Assembly (NCBI GenBank): GCA_963281255.1
Contig: OY725489.1
Location: 2,480,001-2,544,000, forward strand
Origin: Aphrocallistes beatrix
Taxonomy: Eukaryota; Porifera; Hexactinellida; Sceptrulophora; Aphrocallistidae
DNA: 64,000 nt
Reading direction: 5' to 3'
Part shown: positions 11,258 to 22,607 of the stretch, piece after piece
Layout of the letters: the number at the start of each line of letters is the position of its first letter
How positions within the stretch are numbered: the first letter of the stretch is position 1
Translations under genes and position numbers: made by a program
The notes under the pieces: generated by a model
What the model was told of the DNA's origin: nothing
The model's input: only the letters and a program-made list of their open reading frames with translations
Databases searched by the model: none

Positions 11258-11737
11258 CACTAAGCGGACAAAAGTATTTCAACACTTGATTCTTTCCCAT
11301 ACAAATAATACTAAATCGGATTTTTTCATGAAGGGTAATATGTTCAAATTCAAAGAGATACGTACTAAAATTCTGATTTCAGATTCGAAATCTACACATT
11401 CGAATTAGTCATAGTTGAACATAACTAATAAATTACTCAACTCAATGAACAATCTTATCAGCCTGAGCCACCATAGGTAGTCCATTGCCATCATGTATAG
11501 CGGTCAAAATGGGTGTATGTGGCATAAGGTGACACTGATTGATAATTACAAAAAGTTATGAATGATTGATTAATTAGAAAAATTAACCTGTGACTAATTT
11601 GAATGCGTATTATTCGAATCTAGAATCCGATTAGCTGTATTCCACACCGTTTAGAAGTAACCCTCTTCATGAATAGGCCCATTTTAATATTATTTGTATG
11701 AAAAATAATCAAGTGTTGAAATACTTATGTCCGCTTA

Positions 11738-11740
<3 letters not shown>
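11258..11740. mobile_element. Tc1-like fold-back MITE, complete copy
   Basis: A 483-bp element with inverted ends CACTAAGCGGACAAAAGTAT / ATACTTATGTCCGCTTAGTG and TA on both sides. The interior is partly palindromic and holds a conserved core (GCCATCATGTATAGCGGTC). It has no coding capacity. Confidence 0.8.
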
Positions 11741-11772
<32 letters not shown>

Positions 11773-11829
11773 AGCGCGCTTCGCTTGCTTGCGCTGCGCG
11801 GCTTGTATCTTTGCGCGCTTGTATCTTTA
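11741..11829 (+). repeat. (TA)n run plus GC-head fragment
   Basis: A TA dinucleotide run (11741-11770) is followed by CAAGCGCGCTTCGCTTGCTT...GCGCGG, the first 30-60 bp of the GC-headed repeat family seen complete at 15045-15583. It is truncated here. Confidence 0.75.
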
Positions 11830-11832
11830 AAA

Positions 11833-12905
11833 ATGGCAGCATTAATTCCAAAATTTATAGCTGAAGAAGACGAGGAGAACTCTCTAGGTCGAGAGCGAGT
11901 TTTCAGAAATCGTAGAGATCCATTGGATTGCTTTGACGGTTTTCGATTTTGAACTTGTCTAGCGGTACCGTTTCTCAGGATCAGCGATACTGCGAATGAT
12001 TGATTTGCTTAAAAACATTTAAACTCAACTGATCGGTCCCATGCAGCACCTCCACACGTACAAGTTTGTGTAGCTTTGCAATTCTTTGCTTCGGGTACAT
12101 TCCAAATGATCTGTGGAGATGGAGTTCAAGTTAGTCAATCTTCGGACGGTCGTTATATTAGCGCTGTTGCACTTGGTTTGCAAGAAAATTACTCAAAATT
12201 TGTCAGGATGCCCTCATCTACAGAGAAACCTAATTTTTAATCTCAATTTTATGACATTGCACACCTTCCAGGGGTACTTAGATTGGTTGATAGGACGCAT
12301 ATCGGGATTCAAAAGCCTTGCAAAAACGCAGCTGATTATGTAAACCGACATTTCTATCATTCTATCAATGTCCAAGCTTTGTGTCTACCAGATGGTCAGT
12401 TTGGTAATGTTTTGGCAAGATGCCCGGATCCGTACATGATTCTCGTATTTTGAAACTATCACAGGTTGGAATTTTTGTTGAAAATAATTTCTTGGTCGGA
12501 GAGCATATATTGGGCGATATATTGGGCGGGTATATGCTTAAACAATGGCTTTTAACACCCTTTCGATAACCGACAACAAAAGCTCAAAATAATTGTAATT
12601 ACTCACACAGGAAGACACGCATTTTGATAGAACAAACTTTTGGAAGATGGAAGTTGCGATTTCATTGTCTCCATGGTGAAATCCAGATGGCTCCAGACAA
12701 GGTTTGCATCATCATTAACGCATGTGCTGTCCTGCATAATATGGCAATTGCTTGGCAGCAACCATGTCCGAAAACCTACCTCCTCATGACATCACTATAG
12801 ATGAAGATTTAAATTTAGAGGAATCTTCTGGAGTTGGACAATTGGCAGCTAAACATTATAAGGACCAATTTGTTATCCATAATTTCAGTAAAAATATTAA
12901 ATAGA
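11833..12905 (+). pseudogene. Decayed PIF/Harbinger transposase
   Basis: An ATG at 11833 opens a frame whose start (ERVFRNRRDPLDCFDGF) parallels the Harbinger transposase at 48367 (QRVFRDRLNPMEAYSDF). Later frames show VDRTHIGIQKP, DYVNRHFYHSINVQALC and, near 12630-12740, a region equivalent to the ECTFGIWKSRW and LHN blocks. Many stops and shifts are present. In intact elements this DDE nuclease acts with a Myb/SANT protein, and a broken relative of that protein follows at 13265. Confidence 0.7.
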
Positions 12906-13264
12906 ATTTCGTACAAATTTAATTAATAATTAGTATTAGGAAATTCCTATTTTCACAGGGAATTAAACTTGTTCTTCGGCTTACAGTTAAAAATCAAAGA
13001 CTGATATTCAAACACATGATTAAATATTAGTAACAAGTAAAAACATATCTTTTTGTTGTATGATATTCTAAAGACATCAATTACATTCATTTTTACATAA
13101 GTAATCAAAATCAAACGAACAAAATAACACGTCTAAATGTTGTGCATGTATATATACATCAAAGATTCCCAAAATATATCATAAACAGCTCGCTAATTGC
13201 ATGGTCTTTCTTCCGGGTCATATAAATTGCGAATTATTATCAGAATATCCATGACAGAAATGGG

Positions 13265-13935
13265 TAAGTTCGCAAAACAAATTGGACGAAGAAAGAGGAA
13301 TGCACACTGATTGAATGCATTGAAATTGCAGGTGATTCAATTAGGTGGTCAGGAAATACCACAGAAATCAATAAGAAAAAAAGGCACTGTGGATCGACAT
13401 CGTAAGGAAAGTAAATTCGTTACATGCAAGTAATCGAGGGGTTGAAGAAGTCAAAAAGAAGTGGAACAACCTTAAACTAGCCGCTAAATCAAAGGTTGAT
13501 GCTAGTCATAGGAAGGCTAGTAGGACTGGTAGTGGCTCTAACTCTGCTGGTGTCGTAGAAGATGTTGAGTCGCTCATTCTCTTAGCAGACAAGACTGACA
13601 AACACCGAAAGAATATCTCAAATGTTTGAGAGCAGCCCATGGGGATTTCAGGCGCAGTGGATCTCTCCCAAGTACCCCTTGAGCGTGAAAGTGAAGAGAT
13701 CCTTGAATCTTCCGTGATGGAAGTAAAAAAAAAGACTTCTTATGCTGCAGAGAAGGGGAAAAGTCAAAGAAGTCGAAAACGGAAACGTGAAGCTGCTCCC
13801 GAATTTGATGAGCCAAGGCCAAGGTTGATAGCATCCGATTTAGTTCCTCTGCAACAGGAAGTACTTTACCAACAAATGGCAGTATTCTCAGAGCAACTGA
13901 AATTGATTGAAGAACAAAGGCTTATTATAAATTAA
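13265..13935 (+). pseudogene. Myb/SANT-like Harbinger partner protein, broken
   Basis: The translation, with a few frame changes, gives a Myb/SANT-like DNA-binding segment (TNWTKKEECTLIECIEIAG...VKKKWNNLKLAAKSK), then an acidic/basic tail ending in a helix (QEVLYQQMAVFSEQLKLIEEQRL). The order of domains matches the protein at 49729-50544. It lies on the same strand as the decayed transposase 360 bp upstream, unlike the convergent pair in the other Harbinger copy. Confidence 0.65.
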
Positions 13936-14224
13936 AAAAGGAAAAACTATTAAATCATTAGCCATTGCAAATGAGACTCATATATCTTTCTATCATGATC
14001 AACTTAGCATAATATATTGGTTAATTTAGAAATGTTGTATATTACTAGGCATATCAGTATGAATCAAATCTGCAAGTACATCAAATGATATTAAATTTAT
14101 GCTATATTTCAAATACAATGAAGGACAAAACAAGTTGGATTATAATATCAATGTAATACAATGTCAAAATTGTTGATACATCAAAGAAAAATAGACTATA
14201 TGTCGATAATTAAAATCGATAATT

Positions 14225-14425
14225 AAAAGCGAATATTTAAGCCACCTCTGGAGGTTACTTAAAGTTGTTACTTAAGTTTGAACTTAAGCTCAAACTTAAT
14301 CTTAGTGAATATCAATCTTGGTAAAAACGAGTAAGTTAGAACTTAGTGCTTAACTAGGTTACTTAAAGTTCGTACTTCAACTTAAGTTCGAACTAAAGTT
14401 GATCTTAGTGAATACCATTTTCAAT
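14225..14425. repeat. Harbinger-type subterminal repeats
   Basis: An array of CTTAAGTTYGAACTTAA-like units and CTTAGTGAATAYCA, resembling the subterminal arrays at 48014-48215 and 51060-51345. It probably marks the right end of the 11.8-14.4 kb Harbinger. Confidence 0.6.
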
Positions 14426-15044
14426 TTTATTGCAATTTTATTGGCCACCACATTGGTCACATTTTGATCAAGGTGTGAAAATATGAATAATCCTTACATT
14501 ATGCTATTAAGTGATTCTGATGTTCATTGAGTTATCTAAATCCCTATAAATCAATAAAATCAAAGCCACAGTAATGTCAAATCCATGGATTCTGATTGGC
14601 TAATACATTTTGACACCTTTTGTGGAAAGGTCTGAAAATATTTTATAATTTAGACCCAGGTTCAAATCTCCACTATATAAGGAATATATGGTCCAAATTT
14701 GGTGCAGTTTGTCCAATAGAATTTCCAAGAGCGAGGTAACTGACGAACGGAACTCGCACGCCGATCATGGCATAAGTCATTTCCTATACTAGGAGCTCCA
14801 ATAAAAATTGCCTGACCATGTCGAACATAATATGTAATTTAACTACTTTATCTTTATTATTTAGATCTGAAATATGACATTTGTAAACAGACCTATTTCG
14901 AGTTTGTACATTTGTTAATATTTCCACATCATGACAACCATGTCAGACATAGAATGTAATTTGACGAACTTACTATACTCGATTTATTTTACCTACAAAA
15001 TTTTTCTAATCGTTGGTGGATCATGTATTTCAAATTATATTAAA
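14426..15044. other. Nothing recognised
   Basis: A GGTTCAAATCTCC at 14660-14672 resembles a Pol III B box, but no tRNA fold or A box accompanies it. Confidence 0.4.
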
Positions 15045-15583
15045 CAAGCGCGCTTCGCTTGCTTGCGCTGCGCGGCTGGCGGACACTTTGTGTCCGCCGG
15101 AGGCTCCCTTCGGTCGCCTGGAACTGACATTGGTTAATTATAAGGGAGATAACATCTCTAAATATGTCCATCTTAGTGTTAAAACCGATTTCACTCGAAA
15201 AATCACCAAATTTGTCAATTTTTAAAATTTTGATGAGTAATGATGACGTCATAACAAAGTGATGAGTCATCATTTTTTAATGAAAGTCGCATCATATGTG
15301 AAGTATGTTAGTATACAGATTCTATTAAAATCTCAGCCTTCTATCTCCTATAATGGCTGAGTTATGCCCGAATAACTGTGTTGCTTAACTTTTAAAAATG
15401 TGACAATGACGTCATAATTCCATGATGAGTCGACATTTTCGTCTGAGTTCAGAACTTACTGGAGCCATAGCCAAAAGACTCCCACATGCCAAAAATCAGC
15501 CTTCTGCTCCCGGCAGTTTCTTCAATTAATTCGTTACATATATATATATATATATATAATAATCGAGTTTTAATAGTAAGGAT
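15045..15583 (+). repeat. GC-headed interspersed repeat, complete copy
   Basis: The head CAAGCGCGCTTCGCTTGCTT is followed by the hairpin GGCGGACAC-TTT-GTGTCCGCC and GGAGGCTCCC. The AT-rich body has repeated TGACGTCATA motifs. The tail is TTCTTCAATTAATTCGTTAC, a (TA)n tract, then AATCGAGTTTTAATAGTAAG. About ten full or partial copies occur in this window. It has no coding capacity, and the class is unknown (see findings). Confidence 0.85.
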
Positions 15584-16037
15584 AAACCTAACCTATAAGA
15601 TATGATTTTTCTGAAATGAACTATTTTTGACTTATATACGTGTTTACGAATGATCATGTTATTAATTTGAACTTTGGGAACCTTAGGTATTGATCCATAG
15701 TTACAGTAGTATGTGTATTATTATGGCAATGTTAACTAATATCAATATAAACAGGTATATAATTCGTGTAAATATTTGAACGAATATTTGAACGGCTGTC
15801 GAGAGCAGGGGTCTCATGTCAAAACGCATTCCGACCCAGTAAGATTGCATTAAGCCCCTTGATTAAAATTTTAGCACGCATAGATAAGTAGGCTCCGGTA
15901 GGGTTGGTAGGTCCATGGCCTATCAATAATTTATCGAGAGATAATATCTCGCATTAGTACAAGCTGTCCTGAATGTCCTAGCTCAAAGGCCCTACGATTC
16001 ACCAACCAATCTGTCTCCGTAGAAATGGAAATATTAA
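15584..16037. other. Nothing recognised
   Basis: AT-rich intronic DNA between two repeats with no structure I can name. Confidence 0.4.
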
Positions 16038-16154
16038 CCCGAGCACGTCCAGGAATGTTGAATTGAATGTGAAAGTTAATTGAAAGTAAACTGAAAATGA
16101 AAATGAAAGCTGGGTCATTTCTATTTATACCTTTGACCCCAAGTAATCCTCGGG
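16038..16154. mobile_element. piggyBac-like MITE, copy D
   Basis: CCCGAGCACGTCC to TCCTCGGG with TTAA at 16034-16037 and (T)TTAA at 16156-16159. Almost identical to copy C. Confidence 0.85.
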
Positions 16155-16797
16155 TTTAAACAATATTTTTAACACACTCCTTGATGATAGGGAAAACTGA
16201 ATTAATTCCTCCACTGGCGATGAACACGACTGAAAATGTCAAACATGCAACCAGTTTGCATCTATATTTCCGTGCGTACCCATTATGACATCTCACAATT
16301 GCGACTCGATACAAGTCTGTAGTATGCCGGCACAGCTATTACTCACTGCAATCATTCCCGAAGTGCATCAGTATCTGGTGCATTGAATAGAATTTAGCCA
16401 ACCTGTCAGTACTGTTGCGCGGAATTTTGAGTTGCATAGAATTCTGAGACCCTAGCGATATTAAACTTAAAAAAAGTATTTTGAGAGATCCTAATACATG
16501 CCATCATGAGTAAATGTTCGGACGTACTCCAAATGATCCATTTAGAATTCTAATTTGAAAAGCACATAATATCAAATACATTCTTATAATGCCCCTGAGA
16601 ACTTGTTAGAGCCCCACTGCCCTCATCAATATTCAGCTGCCACATATATTGTCATTATTGTCATTATTTCAATCAGTATTTCATTGTATTTCAAGTGTAG
16701 GGGTATTGATTACGATTGATTGAGTTATAGTATATTCGAAATAATTAGTTTTGATGTTAAATATCACCCGTCTACTACAAATTGTACTAAATAACTC

Positions 16798-17194
16798 TAT
16801 CGGTGAATACAAATACTCCAAACGGTAATAACTTAATCGGATTTCAGATTCGAGATCTGAACATACGAATTAGTCATAAAATATATTTCTAACCTATTAA
16901 TTCGCAAAGTTTTCAATTTATTAATCAGTACCACGGTGTGCCACATATGTCAAGTTTAACTACTATAGATGATGGTGATGAATTACTTCTGGTGGGTTGA
17001 TAATTCTTTTTGATAATCAATTTATTAGATATCTTCAAATTACTAAAATTCTAATGTCTAGATTTTATATCTGAAAGCAGAATCTTAGTATCTCCTAGAT
17101 TTTGAATGCATTATCCTTTATTTAAATATCCGATTTAGTACTATATGTTTGGGATATAATGAAGTATTCAAATACTTTTGTCCGGTTCTTGTAT
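16798..17194. mobile_element. Tc1-like fold-back MITE, diverged
   Basis: The right end AATACTTTTGTCCGGTTCTTG before TA and the internal palindromic layout match the 11258 copy. The left end is eroded (AATACAAATACTCC). Confidence 0.55.
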
Positions 17195-17639
17195 ATATTA
17201 TATTGAGAAACATTTCTATAATAAGACTTGGAATAGATAGTTTAGAGATAAGATATCTTGAACACATATTATTCAAAAAAATATTCATATTCGAGGGGAG
17301 TATTCGCCCAAGTTGGAAATGATCTTCTTGTGACTGGAAAATCCATGTAGGAGTGCACGCAATAGACCATTACCATCTCCAATTGTTTTCTATTTTTGTC
17401 GAAATACAATACTTCAAATAAAATCAAGATACTTTGAATACGGGGGGTAGTTAAGATTAGAAACATTTTCTAAATATTATTATTTCCGCGGTTATTATGT
17501 TCAACATTTGTGTATCTATGACCTGGAGAAAATTAAAAAGTATATTAGGAAGTTAAAATGAGATTGGACATTAATTTTTGAAATTATCGAATAAAACTCA
17601 AGCTACCTACACACGGATGTCCAACATATCCAGTTACTC

Positions 17640-17835
17640 TGCCCTGTTCAACCATCTCAGCTGTTTATGGACTTTGAGAAGGTTGCCATTAACAATTTCC
17701 AGGTGTGGCCCGCTACACAAGTGAAGTGCTGCTTCTTTCACCTCACACAATATCTGGCGCAAAGTACAAGCTAAAGGACTGCAGGCTGCTTACGATCAAG
17801 TTGAGTAACTTTTTGTGCAAAATTGATTGAAAACT
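17640..17835 (+). pseudogene. MULE-type transposase fragment
   Basis: The translation gives DFEKVAINNFQVWPATQVK then CCFFHLTQ, and in the next frame IWRKVQAKGLQAAYDQVE. This is the DFE...CFFH..Q..WRKVQ..GLQ pattern typical of animal MULE/Mutator-like transposases. It is only about 60 residues long, with one frameshift, and no ends were found. Confidence 0.6.
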
Positions 17836-18329
17836 GGGAGATGCTAGAAATGTGAAATTTAGCACACAGGTAAATAATAATGAGTATATGATTAAGTTCG
17901 AAGATCTATGCGAAATCTTCATACCTCGCCGAGATAGGTGACAAATTGTTCTGACCAATGAAATTCGTTTATTTTATCATACAAATACATTGGGATCAAA
18001 CAGTGAATACAATCGAAGAAACTATTTGTGATTGAAATTAATTGGTTCAAGCGAGACCAAATCAATGATCTGGTTTTTAATGCGATTTATACGATTCTAT
18101 TTCATATAAATGATTGAATACAGCTAATTTGAATCTATTATTTGATCATTAAAAGTTATTTAATGTTAATTAAATTGATTAATTATAGCACATACCACAT
18201 ATACCTCGATTGTTATTAACGTTTCTTGACTAAATGTGTTTGATTCATTCAAATATAATAATTTTATAATGTGAACTTTGTAGTTTCAAATTGACATCAC
18301 ATTCAGGATTAGTTTGCTTAATATTTTGC
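17836..18329. other. Nothing recognised
   Basis: AT-rich intronic DNA with no coding or repeat signal I can support. Confidence 0.4.
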
Positions 18330-18721
18330 AAATTTCTTTCATTTACTACTTTTAGCTATTAAGATTCGAAATCTTCACATTCGAATTAGTAATAGTTGAA
18401 GATTTCTAACAAATGGCTCAACCCAATGAGTAAAATTATCAGCCTGTGGCACAAGGAGTAGTACATCACCATCATGTATAGTGATAAAAAGGGACATATG
18501 TAGCACAAGGTGGCAGTGATTGATAATTTGAAATAATTGGGAATTAGTAATTGATTAGAAATATCCTACAATAACTAATTCGAATGCGAAGATTTCGAAT
18601 TTGAAACCCGATTAGTTGTATCACTTACCGTTTCGGAGTTTTAATCTTAATGAATAGACCCATTTTAGTATTAAATGCACGTAAAATAATGAAGTGTGCA
18701 AATACTTTTGTCCGGATAGTG
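18330..18721. mobile_element. Tc1-like fold-back MITE
   Basis: The internal arms (AGATTCGAAATCTTCACATT / CGAAGATTTCGAATTTGAAA), the core CATCACCATCATGTATAGTG and the right end CAAATACTTTTGTCCGGATAGTG before TA match the 11258 family. The left terminus is lost. Confidence 0.65.
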
Positions 18722-18892
18722 TATACTTATAAAAACCGGGAGTACCCAATTTGTTGAAATGAAGTTTCTGACATCGAAACGATGATAACAAGATTTCTTA
18801 TATTAGTAGTGTAGAATTGAACTGAGGTGTATTATATAAGAACATTGATTATACTCAAAGTATACATAGATGCGCCTGCATAGAAAAGATAA

Positions 18893-19016
18893 AAAAAAGC
18901 CCCTTGCAGACAGGCCAGAAGTGTGCTTCCACATTATTTTGATAATGACGCAATACAAGTTATCCAAGGAATTTGGAAGCACACTACTAGCCTGACTGTG
19001 AGGGGCTTTTCTTATA
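18893..19016. repeat. 120-bp hairpin repeat
   Basis: AAGCCCCTTGCAGACAGGCC with AGTGTGCTTCCA pairs with TGGAAGCACACT and TAGCCTGACTGTGAGGGGCTT across a loop of about 40 bp. It is probably a small fold-back MITE. Confidence 0.65.
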
Positions 19017-19230
19017 ACAATTAAAGTTTGTAGGATTAAAATTGTGGATGTAAATTTTGGCTGTGTCATCATGATGACGTCAGCATAATAAATTAGCATA
19101 GGTTTGTATAGTGATCTACACTGAACACTTTCTACAACATATGTTTATTTCTATTTCTTATCATTTTAACTCTTAGTCATTTATAATTATTGCTGTGTCA
19201 GCATTATGGCGTATGCATAATTAGTTAAGA

Positions 19231-20296
19231 CATAGCCTACTCTAATAATGCCTCACAGTAGACTGAAAATCATGGACTAGGGATGAAGTAATAGCCGAAT
19301 GGATTAATACACGATTAGCCTGAAATCGTTAACCATGCAGAATAGGCATTAAGAATGTATTACCAGCATATATAAACATGATATCAAAGTACATATATCC
19401 GTTGGAAAAATTTCGATTAGTCATCATATCATTGCGCAACAGATCATTCTAAGGACAATTTTAGCGATTTTATAAGCTGTTTTAACCCTATTTCTAAATG
19501 GTATTAAGGTGTGATTTTTGTGTACAACCAAGATTAGTACGAGTTGATTTGAAAAATTTAGAATTTTTCAATGGAATCTTGTTACATTCCTGCGTTGCTA
19601 TGGTAAAGCATTTTGGTCAGTTTGGGCAATTTCGTGCAAACTGTAGTAGCTAGATCTTCAAATTCGATCGTGTTTGATAGGCAATGGCCTACTTCCTATT
19701 AGGTGATAATACAACTTGAACTTCTAAATTCTACGAGTTTTGAGTTATGGGTTGTTTTAAGAATGTGACCAAAACACTAAATTGTCTCATAACTCTATAG
19801 TCTGTGAATTTAGAAGTTTAAATTGTATTATTAACTAATAGGAAGTAGCCAATTGCCTATCAAATAAAATCAAATTTGAAGACCTAGTTCTTACAGTTTG
19901 CAGGATATGGCCCAAACTGACCAAAATGCTTTACCATAGCAACGCAGGAATGTAGCAACATTCCATTGAAAAATTCCAAATTTTTCAAATCAACTCGTAC
20001 TAATCTTGGTTCTACACAAAAATCACACCTTAATATCATTTAGAAATAGGGTTAAAACAGCTTAGAAAATTGCCAAAATCGTGCTTAAAATGACCTGTTG
20101 CGCAATGATACGATGACGAATCGAAATTTTGACAACGGATATATGTCATTTGATGCCATGTTTATATATGCTGGTAATACATTCTTAATGCCTATCCTAC
20201 ATGGTTGACGACTTTAGGCTAATCGTGTATTAATCCATTCGGCTATTACCGCATCCTTGGTTATTTTACTGTGAGGCATTATTAGAGTAGGCTATG
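19231..20296. mobile_element. 1066-bp near-perfect palindrome with CATAGCCTAC ends and 7-bp target duplication
   Basis: The left arm (19231 to about 19749) is repeated in reverse at about 19787-20296 with few mismatches; the loop is about 37 bp. The ends are CATAGCCTACTC and GAGTAGGCTATG, flanked by GTTAAGA on both sides (19224-19230, 20297-20303). There is no coding frame. It shares ends and the 7-bp duplication with 26058-28121, 39947-43969 and 42198-42228. Confidence 0.9.
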
Positions 20297-20303
20297 GTTA
20301 AGA

Positions 20304-20905
20304 TAATTTTGTTGAGACATCTATATTAAACACTTTTATTGTTTATCTCAAACTATTAAGATTTGGGCTATAATAGGCATTTATCATTAAAATTATACGA
20401 TGAGATGACACGACTAAATTTTTGACCGCAAATTGCTCAGTGGTCCTATGTCCGATGGATGGATCTAGGAATGAAATTGGTTTTAGAGGGCCTCATACTT
20501 CACGAGTGTTACCAATCAAGTTTCTAGCTCTTCTAGTTTTTCCGCAATAAGCAAAATAATTTAATCACAAAATGCTATGTAGTGATGATGATTTAGCATA
20601 TATTGAAAATCGTATGAGTAGGTGCACATCTACATATATGTCCGCAGCATCAAAAATATTTCAGGGCGATATCTTTTAAACGATCTGTGCACCACTTACT
20701 GCCGGCCGCTCGGCCCTACACCAGCACTCATTTTAGTACTCTGCTACTATATTATTACGTATATTGGATCATAGATCCAATATAATCATATACGAAGCAC
20801 ACTAAAAATGGATCTAATGTGGTATAATATGTTTTAATATATTTTCGGTTAAGAGGGCTCGGCTCTCCACTTAATAGGTCCAAAAGTTCCTATGACCAAT
20901 GCCAT
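20304..20905. other. Nothing recognised
   Basis: AT-rich DNA with a short palindromic stretch near 20755-20800 (TATTGGATCATAGATCCAATA). Confidence 0.4.
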
Positions 20906-20909
20906 CCTA

Positions 20910-21015
20910 TTAATTAACCCGCGCTTTGCGAGGTGTTTTGTTGCGTCATTTCTGGTTTAAGCCATTTTGGCCGGGGAAGCCATACAAGTTTCCGGTCTTA
21001 CTATAAATTGAAAAA
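20910..21015. repeat. Dispersed repeat with TTTCYGGTTWAGYCATTTTG core
   Basis: The core and the following CGGGGAAGCCATA recur inverted at 31917-32010 and direct at 41926-42005. TTAACCC at the left edge hints at a piggyBac-like MITE. Confidence 0.5.
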
Positions 21016-21057
21016 ACACAAGGCAAACCGCAGGTTGAGCGGAATCGGCTGTATATA

Positions 21058-21274
21058 CAAACACACTTCGCTTACTTAGGCTCCGCGGGTAGCGGACACT
21101 TTGTGTGCGCGGGAGGCGCCCTAGGATCAGATTGTTTAATTATATAGTAGAAAACATCTCTAAATACATCTTTCTTACGGTTATAATCAAATCACTCGAA
21201 AAATCGCAAAATTTGTCAATTTTTATGCGGGATGATTGTGTCATAGCAAAGTGATGAGTTTGGCTATGTACATA
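21058..21274 (+). repeat. GC-headed repeat, 5' part
   Basis: A diverged head (CACACTTCGCTTAC...GGCGGACACTTTGTGTGCGCGGG-like) and the first 200 bp of the body. A Tc1 element follows directly at 21277, and beyond it an inverted partial copy continues at 22608. Confidence 0.7.
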
Positions 21275-21276
21275 TA

Positions 21277-22605
21277 CAATATGTCCGATCATTATTTAGA
21301 ATTTTCACTTTTATGAATTCCTGGTCATTCTGGAATATTTATAGTGTTTGCATAGGCACTATTATCATTATTCTGTTCGAAAGTAAGTACTAAGTGAGCA
21401 AAAACACATATTATTCAATTTTTAAAAATATTTGTTAAAAATTATAGCATGACGTCATAATGACATATCATTTTTTAGTTTATTATAATTCATTGACATT
21501 CTCTGTAATATAGACTAGTTATTTTTATCATCATGTCTCAAGAATCCAAGAGAAGACAGATACAATTACTCTTAGAAGGAAAGAAACACTCTCCGAAGGA
21601 AATCAGTTCGATTGTGGGTGTGTCTATAGCCACCGTTTACAACCTGATTTCTCGAATGAAGTCACAAACTTCCTTGCTCACAAGAATGGCGCATGTAGAC
21701 CAGGTAGACTCATTCCTAAAATCAAGAAATATGTTGCTAGGACCGTCAACCTCAATCCGTCGATTTCAATTAGCAATCTTACAGCTAACTGTCCGGTTGA
21801 ATTAGGAAGAGACACCATGAACCGTTGCTTGAGAAAACTTAAATATTCCAAGCCTTACCCGACACCTGTTCCTTTATTATCTGAAAAAAATCCACTCTAT
21901 AGGATCCAGTGGGCAAAGGAATACGTTAATGACCAATGGCATCACGCTATTTTCGCCGATGAGGCCTCAATTTGGTTGTGTCGAGGGCGTATCCGGATGT
22001 GGACCAAAAGGGGCATGGTGAGAACTCAGCCCACCGTAAAACACCTCCTGAAGATCCATATATGGGCTGCCTTCTCCTCAATGAGGACTTTCCCTTTGTG
22101 CATTTTCTCACAGATGCTGAATGCTGAATTGTTTACAAAGATATTAGAGGTTCATTTGCTCGCTCAAGCTCATGTCTTTCACCAGGATGCTTGGTAACTA
22201 GTTCAAGACAACGATCCTAAGCATGCAGCAAAGTTGACGAAGGCTTGGATGGTGGAAAATATGCCGAATAAAAAGATAGATTGGCCCAGCCAGAGTCCAG
22301 ACATCAACCCCATCGGGAATTTGTTTGCTTGGGTTAAACTCAATCTAATAAAAAGGCGTCCAAAGAATATTACACAACTGAAAGAGGAACTGATCGCTTT
22401 GTGGGAAAATATCAATAGTGATTTTCTAGAAAATTATTGGCTTTCGATGCCAAGGAGGTGCCAATTGGTTATTGATAATGATGGTCATAAAATAAATTAT
22501 TAAATTTGCGGACTTCAGTGTCATATTTTCACCGAAATGAATACCTTATTATAATTCATTAAGCATTGCAATTTGAAAAATTCTAAATAATTGTCGGACA
22601 TACTG
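21277..22605 (+). mobile_element. Tc1-type transposon, 1329 bp
   Basis: The ends are CAATATGTCCGATCATTATT and the inverse of TACTG...CGGACA, about 30 bp inverted, with TA on each side (21275-21276, 22606-22607). It carries a broken transposase at 21533-22503. It is inserted between two pieces of the GC-headed repeat family. Confidence 0.85.
21533..22503 (+). pseudogene. Tc1-type transposase, three lesions (DD35-spaced)
   Basis: The start MSQESKRRQIQLLLEG and the HTH (HSPKEISSIVGVSIATVYNLIS) are followed by a frameshift near 21675, then the catalytic core: IFADEASIW (first D), a TAA stop near 22195, QDNDPKH (second D) and SPDINPIGN, where the usual final Glu is Gly. Thirty-five residues separate the second D from that position, one more than in DD34E Tc1. 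The frame ends with a C-terminal block (MPRRCQLVIDNDGHKINY) shared with 57781-58035. It is inactive because of the stop, the shift and the lost Glu. Confidence 0.85.
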
Positions 22606-22607
22606 TA

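Noticed and set aside
14655..14675. GGTTCAAATCTCC as a tRNA or SINE B box
   Set aside because: No A box, no cloverleaf arms and no CCA-side pairing are present around it.
18803..19099. 98-codon minus-strand frame across the 120-bp hairpin
   Set aside because: It is a by-product of the hairpin, with no motif and no codon signal.
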